Assembly (NCBI GenBank): GCA_025677815.1
Contig: JAIXMP010000013.1
Location: forward strand, 434,001-498,000
Source of the DNA: Phascolomyces articulosus
Taxonomy: Eukaryota > Mucoromycota > Mucoromycetes > Mucorales > Lichtheimiaceae
DNA: 64,000 nt
Reading direction: 5' to 3'
This document shows positions 1-12,550 of this stretch, piece after piece. How positions within the stretch are numbered: position 1 is the stretch's first letter; each line of letters starts with the position of its first letter. Under the pieces are notes generated by a model. It had not been told where the DNA came from and did no database searches. It saw only the letters and a list, made by a program, of their open reading frames with translations. Both the position numbers and the translations under genes were made by a program.

Positions 1-35
1 TGATGTTGATAATTATAATAGTAATAGGCTTCCAT
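1..35 (-). CDS. Possible N-terminus of a gene running off the left edge
   Basis: On the minus strand an ATG at 35-33 lies in a favourable AAAA-ATG-G context and opens a frame to the window edge. The 11 complete codons begin Met-Glu-Ala and continue Tyr-rich (MEAYYYYNYQH). Upstream on that strand are a CT-rich leader (about 60-80) and a TATATAAATATA box (about 240-257), the usual layout of promoters in this window. Only 35 bases are visible, so the product cannot be named and the frame could be chance. Confidence 0.3.
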   Translation of the reverse strand, partial: MEAYYYYNYQH

Positions 36-2770
36 TTTTCTTTTTATATTTAGATTGATTGATACAGGAAGAAGAAGAAGAACGGTATATTTATATATAA
101 AATATGAACAAAAGATGATGATGGAGGATGATATGAAAAAAAAAGATGAAAGATGATATAAAATATAATAAACAGATATGCAAACAGATGGAGAACTGAA
201 GAGAGAGAAAAGAGAAAAGAAAAGAAAATTTGAATTGGAAGTTATATTTATATATAAGCAAAATTTTTTTTAATTATAAGTATTTGATGTATACATATAA
301 GGTTGAAAGGGATCAGAAAAGATTATTTTTGAGTTCAAGAGAGGCCCGGTGCACGAAGAAATAGGAAAAAGGACGTGTGGTGTATTATCCCACAAAGGAG
401 GAGGGGGAGAGAGGAAAGAGGGGAACTATCCATGTTGTAGTGGAATTACTTTAAAAGTCAATGAATTCTTTTTGATGGTCGTACTTGCGCCCAACCCAAC
501 AAAGTAAATGCGAACCGGACTCCGTTAAAGTATGACAGCTTGACTGGTTCCCGGTCAAAATCGTGGGTTTATTATTATTCTTATATATATTATATATCCA
601 TCTTTACCCTATAGATTTTAAAATGCTTGAATAAGTTTCGCTTATTACGAATACAAAGAGAAAGATAGAACGTCCATTATTTTGCTACCCCATCTAAATC
701 TTTTATTTTCTCCCCCAAAACGATCTTTTCATAATGTTGATAAAGAATGTGGAAGTTTTTTTCTGTGAAGTTCCATTATGTCGATCAAATATAAAAATGG
801 TAACTCACGCGAGAAAATAATAATAATAATAATAATAATATACATCATGATGACGATGACGATGCATGGATGATGGTAGATCAATTTATCAAAAGAAATT
901 GACATTTCTTTTTCTTTGTTGTTTATTTTAAATGCAAGTTTAATATAGAAAATGTATGTTTCATGTTAAGCATATGAAAAAAAACTGGGATTCTCTTGTC
1001 TCTGCCCCTTGCAATATATAGAATAGAACCCATATAGGGCGCAGCCATAACAAGTAAGTATTATATAGTATGAATAGTAAAAGGTAAGCGGATAAACGTG
1101 AAAGATCGAAACAATGAAAAAAAAAAGCATTTGAAAGCGTAGTTCGTGCGTTCGATTGCTTATGATTATCTTTTTTTTTTTTTTTGTGTAAAGTTATACT
1201 GAAATGCTCAAGTTACTACCAAGACGGTTTAAGGGTATTATTTTGTCCTTTTCATTCTCTCCCCCCCAAAAAAAAATCGAAACGCCCGTGTCACCCTCTA
1301 TATTCAGCAAAAGCTTTTGAGGCTTATATTTCCTTTTTTTTGCCAAGATTGTATATAATTGTCATATATATCCAACCTATCCATCAGGATGAGTAATTGA
1401 ACCATCTTGTAATAATAAAAATGTAAAATTATGTTTATGTGGAAAATAGAAAAGGTACAAATAAAGCGAGTAAAAGAAAAAAAAATGATCTCATTTTCAT
1501 AATTCAAAAAATAAAAAAAAATTGCAAGGTTTCTTGATAATATAGTGGTGTTATTTTATATTTTAGACACATTGAATAATAGTGGTGGTAGCCTTTTAGA
1601 TGGTTTCTCTTTGAACCTATATAATAAATGTAGTAGAAGAGTCTCGACTCTGGATGAGTGGTTTTTTTTAAAGTTTAATATGGGGGCAATGGAAGATTTG
1701 CTGATCGTATCCACGTTATAGATCGAGCACCACTCGATAGTGTGGCTATTGAATGAATAATAGATCGATGGATAGATAGATTGATTGTATTAATACGACT
1801 AAACTCAATAACTGACGAGTATTAGATTATAAACAAATAGTTTACGTGAAATAATAATGGCCTTATTGTTTCATCTTGTTGTCTTACATTAACCTAATTT
1901 AAATACTTGGCATGTTGTTATAGTGAACTCATCAATCGTATACAGAGTTTTTCGATATTTATGACATGTTCATATATCTATTAAACAAATCATTTCATGT
2001 GTTCTCACTCTACGCCATTGAATAAGTAAATATTTGAAAAATGACGATAGCGATGGATCAGCCCCTGTCCTTCTTGTTTCCTTTTTTAAAAATAAACAAA
2101 ATATAAACTGAATATGCTTATTTAACGGAGTTTTTCATCTTTCACCAGCCATTTATTTTTCTTTTTTTATTTCACAAACAGTGTGGAGGAAGAAGAAGGG
2201 CAAAATACACTCCCGGACCTTCCTTTCCGGGACACGCGCTGGTTGTTTATATAATATATAATTCAATCCTAATGATGAAATTACATTATATGCCAAATAA
2301 ATTATACACAATTGCACAGAATACCACGATCAATCACATTTGAGCTTTACGTACTTCTTCCTTCCCACTTTCTCTTCATCATATTCATATTGATATATAT
2401 ATACATATAAAAATATCTTTATCTTTCATCATCAGAAATAACTTGGGCTGAGGGAAAAAGAGTACAAAAATAGGTGTACTCGGGAATATCGGATGAGCCG
2501 ATAATTACACAAAGGAAAGGAAAATAACATGTACATTTTAGGTGGCGCCAAAATACACTTAATAATAGTAATAAAAGAAGACTCTAAATTGTAGTTACAA
2601 CTTACTACTAAGTACACTAGTAGTAATTATATACTAAGTAACCAAAAAATTCTTATTATAAAAAAAAAAAAAGAAAAACATATGAAAAAAAACAAATAAT
2701 GCAAAGTTGATCGGCTATTCTACATATTAAGCAAGTTCCGACGTGAGAAGAAGAAGTAGTAGGATAAGGT
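36..2770. other. Intergenic region, no supported gene
   Basis: I see no coding signal here; the short ORFs at 1184-1396, 1304-1507 and 2432-2617 are low-complexity and match nothing I know. The stretch holds a (TAA)n microsatellite at about 816-841, many poly-A/T runs, a near-palindrome at 542-556 and TATA-like motifs. It probably contains the promoter of the gene leaving the left edge and the 3' flank of the TMA16 gene. Confidence 0.6.
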
Positions 2771-2989
2771 TTAAGTTGATGTTGTTGTTGTGTCCATGTC
2801 AACATCCATTACCGGAATGGTAACTTTTGTCTTAGTTTCTTCTTGTTCTATAGTATCAGTTATCATCGTAGTTGTCGGTGCATCGGATTTACGATAAAGT
2901 GTTTGCCTTATCCTTGGCATACCATTGACATCGCCATCCCATTCTCGTAACATCCGTACATTTTTCTCAACTAACAAATCTGGTAACTC

Positions 2990-3021
<32 letters not shown>

Positions 3022-3780
3022 ACAGGAATAAAAACAAACAAAAGATAAGTTTAAACTTCTTCCTTTTTAAACATATATCCTAAAATTGATGCAATGAAGC
3101 TTACCAAAGCCAGAAGCATATTCACTTTCTTCCGATGATTTTAATGCCGTTAGGATATCGTGGCGTGGTACCTTTTTCCGATGCCCGCCTTTTTTCTTTC
3201 TTTCTTGTTCTAATTGTTTCAATTCTTCATCATATCGTTTCAAATACCTTGTAAAAAATCTCCATATTTAACAACCGAGTATTTTCTCATATATATTTTC
3301 ATATACTCTATATTTTTTACGCCCCTACCCCCTGATCCTTACATATCAATCAATTCATGCACTTGTTCTTTGGTTGCACATGGTTGAGATTCATCAAGAG
3401 CAAATCGAAACCATAACCATCGTTCAACTAGGAAAAAAAAAGTAGTGTGGGTTAGACGAAAAAAAAAAAAAAAACCAGGGCTGAAACAATCTTCTTCTTC
3501 CCCTTCTCTCTCTTTCTCTACTATACCTTTAGCGTTTCCAGTCGTACGTCCTTCCTTTTTATTAGCGAGTTTATGGTTTCGTAAATGAACACGAGTTAAC
3601 TGTCGTGCCTTTCGTGAATAAGGATGCACTTCTTCTCGGTTTTTAATATTTTTTATGGTATGACGTTTATTATTTGGCTAAAAAAATAGAACAATGTCAT
3701 TCCCATTAATGATCAAGCATCCATGGTATCATTCATAATAAGAAAATAAGAAAATGGATTGCAATGTTGACATTTACCAT
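2771..3780 (-). CDS. TMA16: Translation machinery-associated protein 16 (TMA16)
   Basis: Five exons (3780-3778, 3677-3527, 3427-3343, 3247-3105, 2988-2771) join to 199 residues. The N-terminus contains the family hallmark HPYSRKARQLTRVHLRNHKL, followed by an ERWLWF segment, then YLKRYDEELKQLEQ and a lysine-rich stretch, and a conserved GFELPDLL block. TMA16 proteins associate with pre-60S/60S ribosomes during ribosome biogenesis; the length fits the family. The first coding exon is the ATG alone: the donor GTAAAT follows it directly and exon 2 resumes with PNNKRHTIKNIKNREE, which is what the family has after Met1. The last intron is a (TA)n tract. The C-terminal Thr/Asp-rich tail is variable. 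Both neighbours to the right lie on the same strand but have their own promoters. Confidence 0.9.
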
Positions 3781-4061
3781 GGTGAAAAGTTGTCAATGAT
3801 CAAAAAATTAAAAAAGATCAAACAAAAGAATGAAAAAAAAGGTTTTTCTTTTTTTTTGACTTTTGCGGCTTTCAAAAAAAAAAAAATCAAGCATTAAAAT
3901 TCCCAAATCAAGTAATGGTAGTAAAAGTAATAGATTTTATGATGTATTTTATTAAAGCAAGATGAGTAGATAGTGTCTGTATGAGGATATATAAATGAAA
4001 GTAAAAAAAAAAGTGGTATGTATGCAAAGGGAAGAATGATAATATAATGATGATGAGAAAT

Positions 4062-6725
4062 TTATTCAGAAGAAGGCGATACACTTGCACCACGATGAAT
4101 GAGGTAAGCACCATTGAAAATCAATTTTGATACCGATTTACAACGAATGGATAAATAACCAGTGGTAATCATTTCATTTGTACATCCATTCATCCATCTT
4201 TCCTTGAATATTGGAATGTTATTCGCTTGATCTTGATTATGTTTTCTTTTTCGAAATGCTGAGGATAACATCCATGCTTGTTGTTGTTGAGTAGTGACAT
4301 TATGATTATTACTGCTATTATTGTTGTTTTGGTTTTGAGTACTATTCTTTGGATTCAATAATCGTTCACATTGTGCTGGGGGCCATTTTTTAACAAGAAT
4401 CCTTTGTCCTTGTAGGGTATCAGGGAAAGGTGGACGGACAAGAAGAGTATCATCAAAGTTCAATTTTGAAAAATCATTATAATAAGCTTGTTGTGTTTTT
4501 AAAGTGGAACGCAAATAAGACGTCATTTTACGCATTGGTGTTGTCGCTGTCTTTAAATCACTCATAGCGTTAAAGCCTGTTTCTTCAGGAACCCAATAAC
4601 AATGGTCGTACAAATTTTGTCCTTGTTGTCGTTGTTGTGATCCATCCATGACTATCGCAACGACATTGGTATGAGCCGGTTTATTCACCATGTGTTGTTC
4701 ATAAATGACGAGCGATTCCAATGAATGAAAAGGTAAATCAATTGCGAACCGGGCCCCATCTTTTTGAACGTAGTTCAAATGCTGCTGAGGGCCTGTGCAT
4801 CGAAACATGTGAAGATGTAAGAGTCGGGGACATTGTCTTGATAAAAATTTCATGAGCGAACCACAACGAAGATCGACGTTGCGTAACTTAAGTGTCATAA
4901 GTGATGGGAAGATTAAAACATCATTTTCCTTATCCATTTTTTGTTTGTTATCGTTGTCACTGTTTTTAATGGGGTCCATTTTATTTGAATGGCTTGTTGT
5001 GACAGGGGCCGCTACCGAGGAGGAGGGTGCCACCGCTGTCGCTGCTGTTGTAGTCGGTGATAGGGTTGCTTTTACACTGACATTCACCAAAGTGACTTGC
5101 TTTAAGACAGGACACGTTCTCAAGACATGATCCATGATAAATTGGACAGGTTCAAACCATCGTCCACCACAACAAATAATTTCAAGTTCGACCAAGTGTT
5201 CAAACGTGGAATAGGGGTGCCAGATATTCATGGCGGAAGAAGCAGAAGCGTCGTTTTGTTGTTGCTGTTGAAAAGGTAATGCATGACAAACAAAAGGAGC
5301 TGGAATAGAAATGCCAAGATGAACTATTTTTGGTTGTAAATAGCGTATCATTTCCATAAATCCGCGTTCATCCACAACATTGCTTCCTTGACATTTCATT
5401 GAGACTTGAGTTAGTTTTCTTCCTGCAAATAAATGTTTCATAGCATTGGAAGGAATAATGACATCAAACAATTCAATTGTATGAAGTTCAGGACAATGTG
5501 TAGCAAGTAATCCATCGTTGTCATTCTCTTCATGGTCTACCATCATATAATTCACTCCTGTTGTTGCTGCTGCTGCTACCGCTGCCGATGATGATGATTC
5601 CGCTCTTACTGCCGCTACCGTTGTCGTACCCGAAGATGTTGGCATCTGTGGTACATATTGCCATGGATGAGGTATATGACTTCCAGGTAACCAACCCAAA
5701 GAACGTTCCCAACACCAATTACGAATAGAAAAAGACCGAAGTTCTGGGTATCGGGCCGCAAAATAACGAATCCATTTCTCCAAATGGATCAATCCACTTT
5801 GGTCACACATGGAGATATGTTGTAATCTTAAAGGTCGACCCCCAGGTGTCGTGGGCCATTCTGGACCATCCAAATGTCGTAATCGTTCATCACTCTCTCC
5901 TAATAAGGATGCTTCTGCCGTTGATGGCGATCCTATAGTATCCGTTGTGGTTGTGTGTGTCATGTCCATATATCCTGAATAATAATCGATCGATTTGATA
6001 GAGATTGTCAATTGAATTAATTGAGGACATGCTTCATGAATGATATCCAATTGAGAAAAAGTCAATTTTCGAATGACGTTGGTTAATGTTAATGAATGCA
6101 GGTGGTGTGTGGCGTGCAGATAGGCATGAATGGAATTGTAAAGTTGTGGCGCAGGTCGACTCCGTCTTGATTTGGGTTCACATTCCAATGTAAGTCGTGT
6201 GATGGTGGGGAACATTTCCATCATTCGTTTTGGGATACCAAAATAACGTCGATTGGTGGGTCTTTCTGTCATTGTTGCATGATTATCCTGTGCATGGATG
6301 TTGTCATCATTCATGGTAGAAGTAGTAGGAGTAGGTGATATAACAACACCATTGGCAAGGCTAGCAGCAACGTTTTGAGCATGTGTCTTGGTATCTTGCC
6401 ACCGAAACGTTAAGGCAATAATATGAGGACAGAGTTGTTGCAATTCCATCATTTGTTTTTGTGTCATAAACCCATCACATAATTTCAGTTCTCGTACGTA
6501 ATGACCCAATGGAAAAGGATTTTGCGCTGTCATGTTCAATCGTTTTCTAAAGACAAGAAACATGGAACGGTCATTGGTATCCACACTTCTGTAAAGAATA
6601 CGTTCAAATAAATCATGCCATGCGTGATTGACATAAAGACAAGTAACAAAGTCTTTGAATAACAATTGATCGGCAATCAGATCTATAACCTCCATTGGCA
6701 GATCAATCAACATTGTGCCTATCAT
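4062..6725 (-). CDS. F-box protein with LRR-like C-terminal region
   Basis: A single uninterrupted reading frame of 887 residues. Residues about 8-50 (LPMEVIDLIADQLLFKDFVT... ending near a Trp-His-Asp motif) are a good F-box, the Skp1-binding module of SCF ubiquitin ligases. The rest carries irregular leucine-rich segments (such as LTRLTLECE, LHSLTLTNV, LVELEIICCGG, LMTLKLRNVDL) that look like divergent LRRs for substrate recognition. Low-complexity Ala/Ser/Thr insertions occur near residues 370-390 and 560-590, and a Gln/Asn-rich stretch near 800. Translation could start at Met1 or Met5. The absence of introns stands out beside its intron-rich neighbours. Large F-box/LRR families are typical of Mucorales; the substrate cannot be inferred. 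Two decayed F-box paralogues lie at 23.4-27.5 kb, but I see no close identity. Confidence 0.8.
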   Translation of the reverse strand: MIGTMLIDLPMEVIDLIADQLLFKDFVTCLYVNHAWHDLFERILYRSVDTNDRSMFLVFRKRLNMTAQNPFPLGHYVRELKLCDGFMTQKQMMELQQLCPHIIALTFRWQDTKTHAQNVAASLANGVVISPTPTTSTMNDDNIHAQDNHATMTERPTNRRYFGIPKRMMEMFPTITRLTLECEPKSRRSRPAPQLYNSIHAYLHATHHLHSLTLTNVIRKLTFSQLDIIHEACPQLIQLTISIKSIDYYSGYMDMTHTTTTDTIGSPSTAEASLLGESDERLRHLDGPEWPTTPGGRPLRLQHISMCDQSGLIHLEKWIRYFAARYPELRSFSIRNWCWERSLGWLPGSHIPHPWQYVPQMPTSSGTTTVAAVRAESSSSAAVAAAATTGVNYMMVDHEENDNDGLLATHCPELHTIELFDVIIPSNAMKHLFAGRKLTQVSMKCQGSNVVDERGFMEMIRYLQPKIVHLGISIPAPFVCHALPFQQQQQNDASASSAMNIWHPYSTFEHLVELEIICCGGRWFEPVQFIMDHVLRTCPVLKQVTLVNVSVKATLSPTTTAATAVAPSSSVAAPVTTSHSNKMDPIKNSDNDNKQKMDKENDVLIFPSLMTLKLRNVDLRCGSLMKFLSRQCPRLLHLHMFRCTGPQQHLNYVQKDGARFAIDLPFHSLESLVIYEQHMVNKPAHTNVVAIVMDGSQQRQQGQNLYDHCYWVPEETGFNAMSDLKTATTPMRKMTSYLRSTLKTQQAYYNDFSKLNFDDTLLVRPPFPDTLQGQRILVKKWPPAQCERLLNPKNSTQNQNNNNSSNNHNVTTQQQQAWMLSSAFRKRKHNQDQANNIPIFKERWMNGCTNEMITTGYLSIRCKSVSKLIFNGAYLIHRGASVSPSSE

Positions 6726-6883
6726 GGGTGGTTTTTCTTTCTTTCTTTTCTTTCTTTTTATTTATTCACCAAATATATATAAATGATAATAATAGTAGAA
6801 AAAAAAAGGTATGAAATATAAAACAACTTTTTCAGAAAGAGATGGAAAAGGAATATTGGAACTTGAAGAAATATTCACCTTAA

Positions 6884-9800
6884 TTAGAAATACTAAGAAA
6901 ACAGAAAAAAAAGGGAGGGAAAAGGGGAAGGGGAGAAAAGGAGAAAAGGATGGTTAGCAAAATGTAAAAAAACGCATTTATCATTCGACTTACCAAACTT
7001 GCTGCAAACACGATATCTCTCTTGATATCTTGTTCTGCTTGTTCCATCATTTTATATAAATTGGTATCGCCAACCATGCGAGCTGCGCTCATAACTTCGC
7101 GTGTCGTTTCATCCAATCGACTAATACAACGTACAATGGATCCTTCCAACACATCCGTCAAATCCGTAATATGTTTAAAAGGTAATCCACGCGCCCATTC
7201 ATAAACAGCTTCCACCAATCCAAAATGTAATCCATTGACATAATCCTCCACCGAAATGGGAAGTCCACAATCCACTTGAACTTGAGCCACTTTGCGTGCA
7301 TACGTCAAGACTGTTTCTTTGGCCTTTAATAGTTTAGGCGTCAAGCGTGGTTCACTGGCATTACGTTCTTGGAAGACAAAGGCTGATAAAATCGCAACCA
7401 CTTCAGCAGGTTCATAGTCAGCAAAGACATTGTCCAATACCAATTCTGTTAATAAGAGTTCATCGGCTGAATTGATTTCACAGGCAACACGTCCTTTCAA
7501 TTGTACTGTGCCTTGTTCATCAATGTAATTCAATTGTTGAAGGACTTGAATACGTTGGTGATAGTCAGGTAAAAGTTCAAGATTTTGATCGGAAATGGTC
7601 AGTTTAAGCATATCAATTTGACTTGAAATTCGTTTATGTGCATGAATCAAACCGTACTAATTTTTGTGTAAACATAATCAAATAAGAGTGAGTTACAACA
7701 TACTTTTTTTTTTTAAAAAAAAAAGACAAAGAAACTTACATGTTCGTTGAGATCAGGACATTTGGTACATTGAAAATCATTTCTCAATCGTTTTAAATGA
7801 CTTGTTTTGTTACGTAACATTTCTTGGAATTCAATATCCTTGATCTTTTGCCAGTCAAATTCTGCCAATGTACCTTATTTTTTTGTTGTTATTGTTAATT
7901 TTAAAATGATGGCTCTGTTTACTCTACTATGATGGCGATCGTATTAAATAATAGATTCAACCTACCCTTTGTTGCATCCGTGCTAAACTTTTCTAATTCT
8001 TGTTTAATTCTAGTCATTTCCAATGAATCTTGACCAGTCATTACTGTATCCACATCAAACTATATTTTTTTTAAAAAAAATCGACAAGGTTCTTCATGAG
8101 TTGATGCTTATGTTATTGATATATCATTTTGATATATATATATATATATATACCTTAATGGATGATTTGGTGACAGTTAATATATCAGAGACACCAATGG
8201 TTGTAACTTGAATAACACTATCTGTACTATTAGGTACATTTATCACCGTCACTGGCAATGGTGCAATTTCATCTGGAATACATATATAAATGAGTGTTTT
8301 TTTTCTCAATATGATATGGATCAAATGTTCAAGTAATAATAAAAGTATCCACTTACCAGCTGCAGTAGCACCTTGAAGATGAGTATCCAAATTCTTGGAA
8401 GTAAGAACAAGGCAATAAAACATCTTTTGACCCAACGTAGCTGCTGCTGTATTAGTTGCTGTGGTGGCCATGGGTTTTAACAAAGCAGCAGGTGCATTTC
8501 GATAAATGTTATTATTCACAATCACTAATCGACCAGGCGTCAATGCACGATGACCAGCGGGAGATTTGGATATATGTTGTAACATCATGGTACGATTCAA
8601 TAGGACCACCTCACCACATATATCATAAAATGAATCCAAATCAGGTCCACAAATTGTACAGTCCAATTGTTGTAACGCACTTTTCTTTTGTTCACTTTCA
8701 TCGACTAACCGTTTGGTATCTGGTAAAAGTTTTTGGGTACTGTTTTCAGAAAAACTTCGTTTGATCATTTCTTCTACCTTGAGTGCTTCCACACGAAGTA
8801 AGTTGAGAATCATATTGTAGGTTAATCGGAATTGGGATTCGAGTTTGGTGGGTTTGCCCAATATCATGGTTGATAAGGTGGATGCCTATTTTTTTTTTCA
8901 ATTTTTAGTATCAAAGGAGAAAACAATCAATAGTAGTAAAAGAATGCCTCTATATATGTACCTCAGGAGGTTCATCACCGCTGCATGCAATGATAACCAT
9001 ACCAGTGCTATCTAAACCACGACGACCTGCTCTTCCTGACATTTGCGTATATTCACCTAAAAAACCCAACTCACGTATTTAGTAAATCTAAATTTGTCTG
9101 ATAGGATATTTATATTAATAGGTAAGTTTACCTGGCAATAGATCACGGAATCCACGACCATCATGTTTACGAAGGCCAGAGAATACAACACTTCTTGCTG
9201 GCATATTGACACCCTAATATATCAATTGGTGTTATTCATTGGCTCCTTTCTGAAAGGTATGTTCTCTCTATATTAAAAAATGAAACTTACCATAGCAAAT
9301 GTTTCAGTAGCAAACAAAACCTTGACAAGCCCCCTTGCGAACAAAATTTCCACAATCTATTAAAATGAAGGATGGGTTATTTTTTGATAACAAATAAACA
9401 ACATAATTCTATTGAATGGATCGAAAAAAAGCAAGATCAAATAGTGGATAATCAACTTACTTCTTTAATAATTGGCAACAAACCGCCATGATGCACTGCA
9501 ATACCACGACTTAATAATTCACGCATACGTAAAATTTGAGGTAATTCTTTATCAGATCCACGTAAACGAACCAAACTGCGTTCAATAAATACATGAATTT
9601 CACTCTTTTCGAGACTCGAACATAAATCCGTTTTGGATAAACTGCTTGCATATTCTTCACATCGTTTTTTTGAAAATGTGAAAATAACAACAGGTAAAAG
9701 TTGTTTCTTTTGTAAAAGACCAATTAAATGAACAAACAAGTTTCGATCCTATAAAGATAAATATAAATGAATAAGTGACATATTCTTTCTCTCTCGTAAG

Positions 9801-12396
9801 TCATACATTAGAAAATTTTCTTACACTTTGCATCACAGCTTGATAACTACGACCAATAGGCTTATGTGATCCGCGAGCAACACCTCGACCGCCACGACCA
9901 CCACCTCGTCCACCAGGTCCTCCTCTACCACCTGGACCTCCTCCTCCCCCAGATGTAGCCAGCTGTTCTTTACGTTTGGTTAATGCATCCGATGCAGCCT
10001 TATATCTAGTTTGAAAAATTAAAGGGGGGTCAATTTTCTTTTTTTCGTGCTTGCAAAGGGTCATATTGGTCCACTTTTTTTAACTTTACCCTGTTCCATT
10101 CAATTTCTTTTCATTTGCACCAACAATCTTAAATAGATCTTTGTTTGCATATAAATGATGTTCTAATGGTACTGGACGTTTCAATGTACTAATGACATAA
10201 ATATCCTTTTTCTTTGTTCGACTATAGAATAGAAATAAGTACCAAGATACATATATAAACACTTTTTTTTCCATCCCTATTCTTTTTTTTTTTCCTTACC
10301 CAACCCAGTCGGCAAATTCTCTTGTATTAGGTACAGTAGCAGAAAGTAAAATAATATTGACATGAGCTGGAAGCATAATAATGACTTCTTCCCAAACAAC
10401 ACCACGCTATATAAATATATATATATATATATAAAAGATGATGAGAGGATAGATCAAATAGAGTGTGTATAATATATATATATATTACCTCAAGATCATT
10501 GACATAATGAACTTCATCAAAAATAACAAATTCTACATCACGGATAAGATCTGCACCACGATAAAGCATACTTCTCAAAATTTCGGTGGTCATGATCAAA
10601 CAACTTGCTTCTGGTTTAATTTGAACATCACCCGTCAAAATACCCACATCATCACCAAATGTATGTTTAAAATCTCGGAATTTTTGATTCGATAAGGCTT
10701 TGATAGGTGAGGTATAAATTGCTCTATATTAAAAAAAAAGCGATCCATCCAGAAAAAAAAAGTATAGGTGAGTATGTGGTCTACTTGGATCGAAAAAAAG
10801 GGGATGATATTACTTTGTCATATGTTTGGATGCTAAAGCAATAGCATAATCTGCAACCACGGTTTTGCCTGCTGATGTATGTGCAGCAATAAATACAGAA
10901 TCTCCCATTTCCAAATGATAAACAGCATGTTTTTGGAAAGTATCCAATTCAAAGGGAAACTGTTGGGCCATTTCCGGGACCAATTCATGAAAATTATCAA
11001 AGGGTTGATTAACATTGATTTCATGTGCCCATTCACGTCGTCGATGAGCTTCATTTACAGTCTTTAATTTTGGAACAGATTCTACAGCAGTAGGAGCAAG
11101 TTGTTGTTGTGGTAAAAGAGCATCCACTTCTTCTTTATCTAATAATTGAATAATAGACAGTGAGCATTTTTTTGTTTCTGTTTTGGTATGTTATTTAGGA
11201 TGTAGATTTATATTGAGTTACCTTCTGAAGAAGTTTGTTGAATAGTTTCCTCTTCTGTTGTTTCTTCCTCGACTGTTTTCACTTGTAAGAAATCAAATAC
11301 ATCTTGAGATGTAAGTTTAATAATATCTTCAATATTAAATACAGAAGAACTGGCCTCTTTATATCGTGTTTCATTTGCTTGATTTCCATCTATGCATATG
11401 ATTTTCAATATATCATTCTTAACAATACTCTTTTATATAGATATGCAGTAAATAATGTTAATTTTTTTTACCATCAAATGTAAGTCCACGATCCAATCCA
11501 GGTGGAATAATCGATGTATCTGAAAAAAAAGAGTTGTCAATAACCCATCTCTCTCTTTAGGAACAAAATTCCATTTTTCCACTCTATTTTATTACCATCT
11601 TGTAAAAAGTCCAAATCAATATCCAATGCTTGTTCCACTTGGTCTTCTTCCGTTGCCATTGTCATGACTTCTGTTTCCAGACCACCAGGAGCAAATGGGA
11701 ATTGAGTAGCATTACCACGTACAAAATCTTTGACTGATCCAAAGGGACGACTAAAACTAGTCGAATTATTGGATGCCATATTAGGATCATGAATAATGGC
11801 TTCTTTATAACCAACAATGTCTCCATCGTAACCACGACGTGCTACTTCAATACTTGTTCGTGGTTTCGATATTTGTGCATGACTAAAACTTGGAAAATCA
11901 GGTGTTTCACTCCAATGTCTAATAAGTAAAACCATGGATAATTAGAACTTGAATCCATGCTGAGATTTTTTTTATATATCTTCACTTCTGATACACATAC
12001 ACGCGCGTTTAACTAAAAATAAAAAGAGACCCTTACTCTTGACATTTAGCTAACCATGACTCGGGAAAATTACGTCGTGGTGTTAAAAATTCTTGTTCAA
12101 GCTCGTGTCGAATATCTTGATCTGTTTGTTTTGTGAATAATGTGGAAGGCTAATAAATAAAATCATGGAGTAGTTGTATGAACAATCAGAATAGTTTTGA
12201 AATTTCGCTACATGGATAGTCTAAACACACACACACACCTCAACAGGTTGATCGCTTCGAAGAATCGAAAATATCTCATCAATCGTTTCACTGTTCACTA
12301 TCATTTATTTGAAACTCATTAAAACATTATTTCTATCGAGAGAAGAATCGATGAAGAAAAGTAAAAAAAAAAAAAGAGCTTACACTCATTGGCCAT
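6884..12396 (-). CDS. SKI2: Ski2-type DExH RNA helicase of the cytoplasmic exosome cofactor
   Basis: A multi-exon gene with about 20 short exons. The N-terminal part includes the Ski2-family block with [10 protein letters not shown] (about 11.7 kb). RecA1 has the Q-like [15 protein letters not shown], Walker [10 protein letters not shown] (about 10.87 kb) and the DEVH box [10 protein letters not shown] (about 10.52 kb). RecA2 has [12 protein letters not shown] and [11 protein letters not shown] (9.45-9.74 kb), then [17 protein letters not shown] motif VI at about 9.02 kb. The DSHCT helical domain ends with [12 protein letters not shown]. Ski2 threads mRNA into the exosome with Ski3 and Ski8 for 3'-5' decay in the cytoplasm. 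The start codon lies in a 13-nt first exon (MANE). The last exon codes only Tyr-Phe-stop and restores the conserved SLY ending. An RGG/GGP-rich linker (9.86-9.96 kb) lies within the helicase core. Mtr4 is excluded by the N-terminal block and the SLYF end. Confidence 0.93.
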
Positions 12397-12550
12397 GTTG
12401 CAAATGACTTTTTTCAAAAAAGGAAAAAAAGAAATAATTTTTCGTAGTAGCAAATAATATTTTTATTTTTTATGCAGCCATACAAAAGGGAAAATAGAGT
12501 TGATATGAAAAAGAGAGAAGAAAGGGGGGAAAAAAAGAACTTAATGATAT

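Noticed and set aside
4852..5130. Plus-strand ORF of 92 codons
   Set aside because: It is antisense to the F-box gene and reflects its codon composition.
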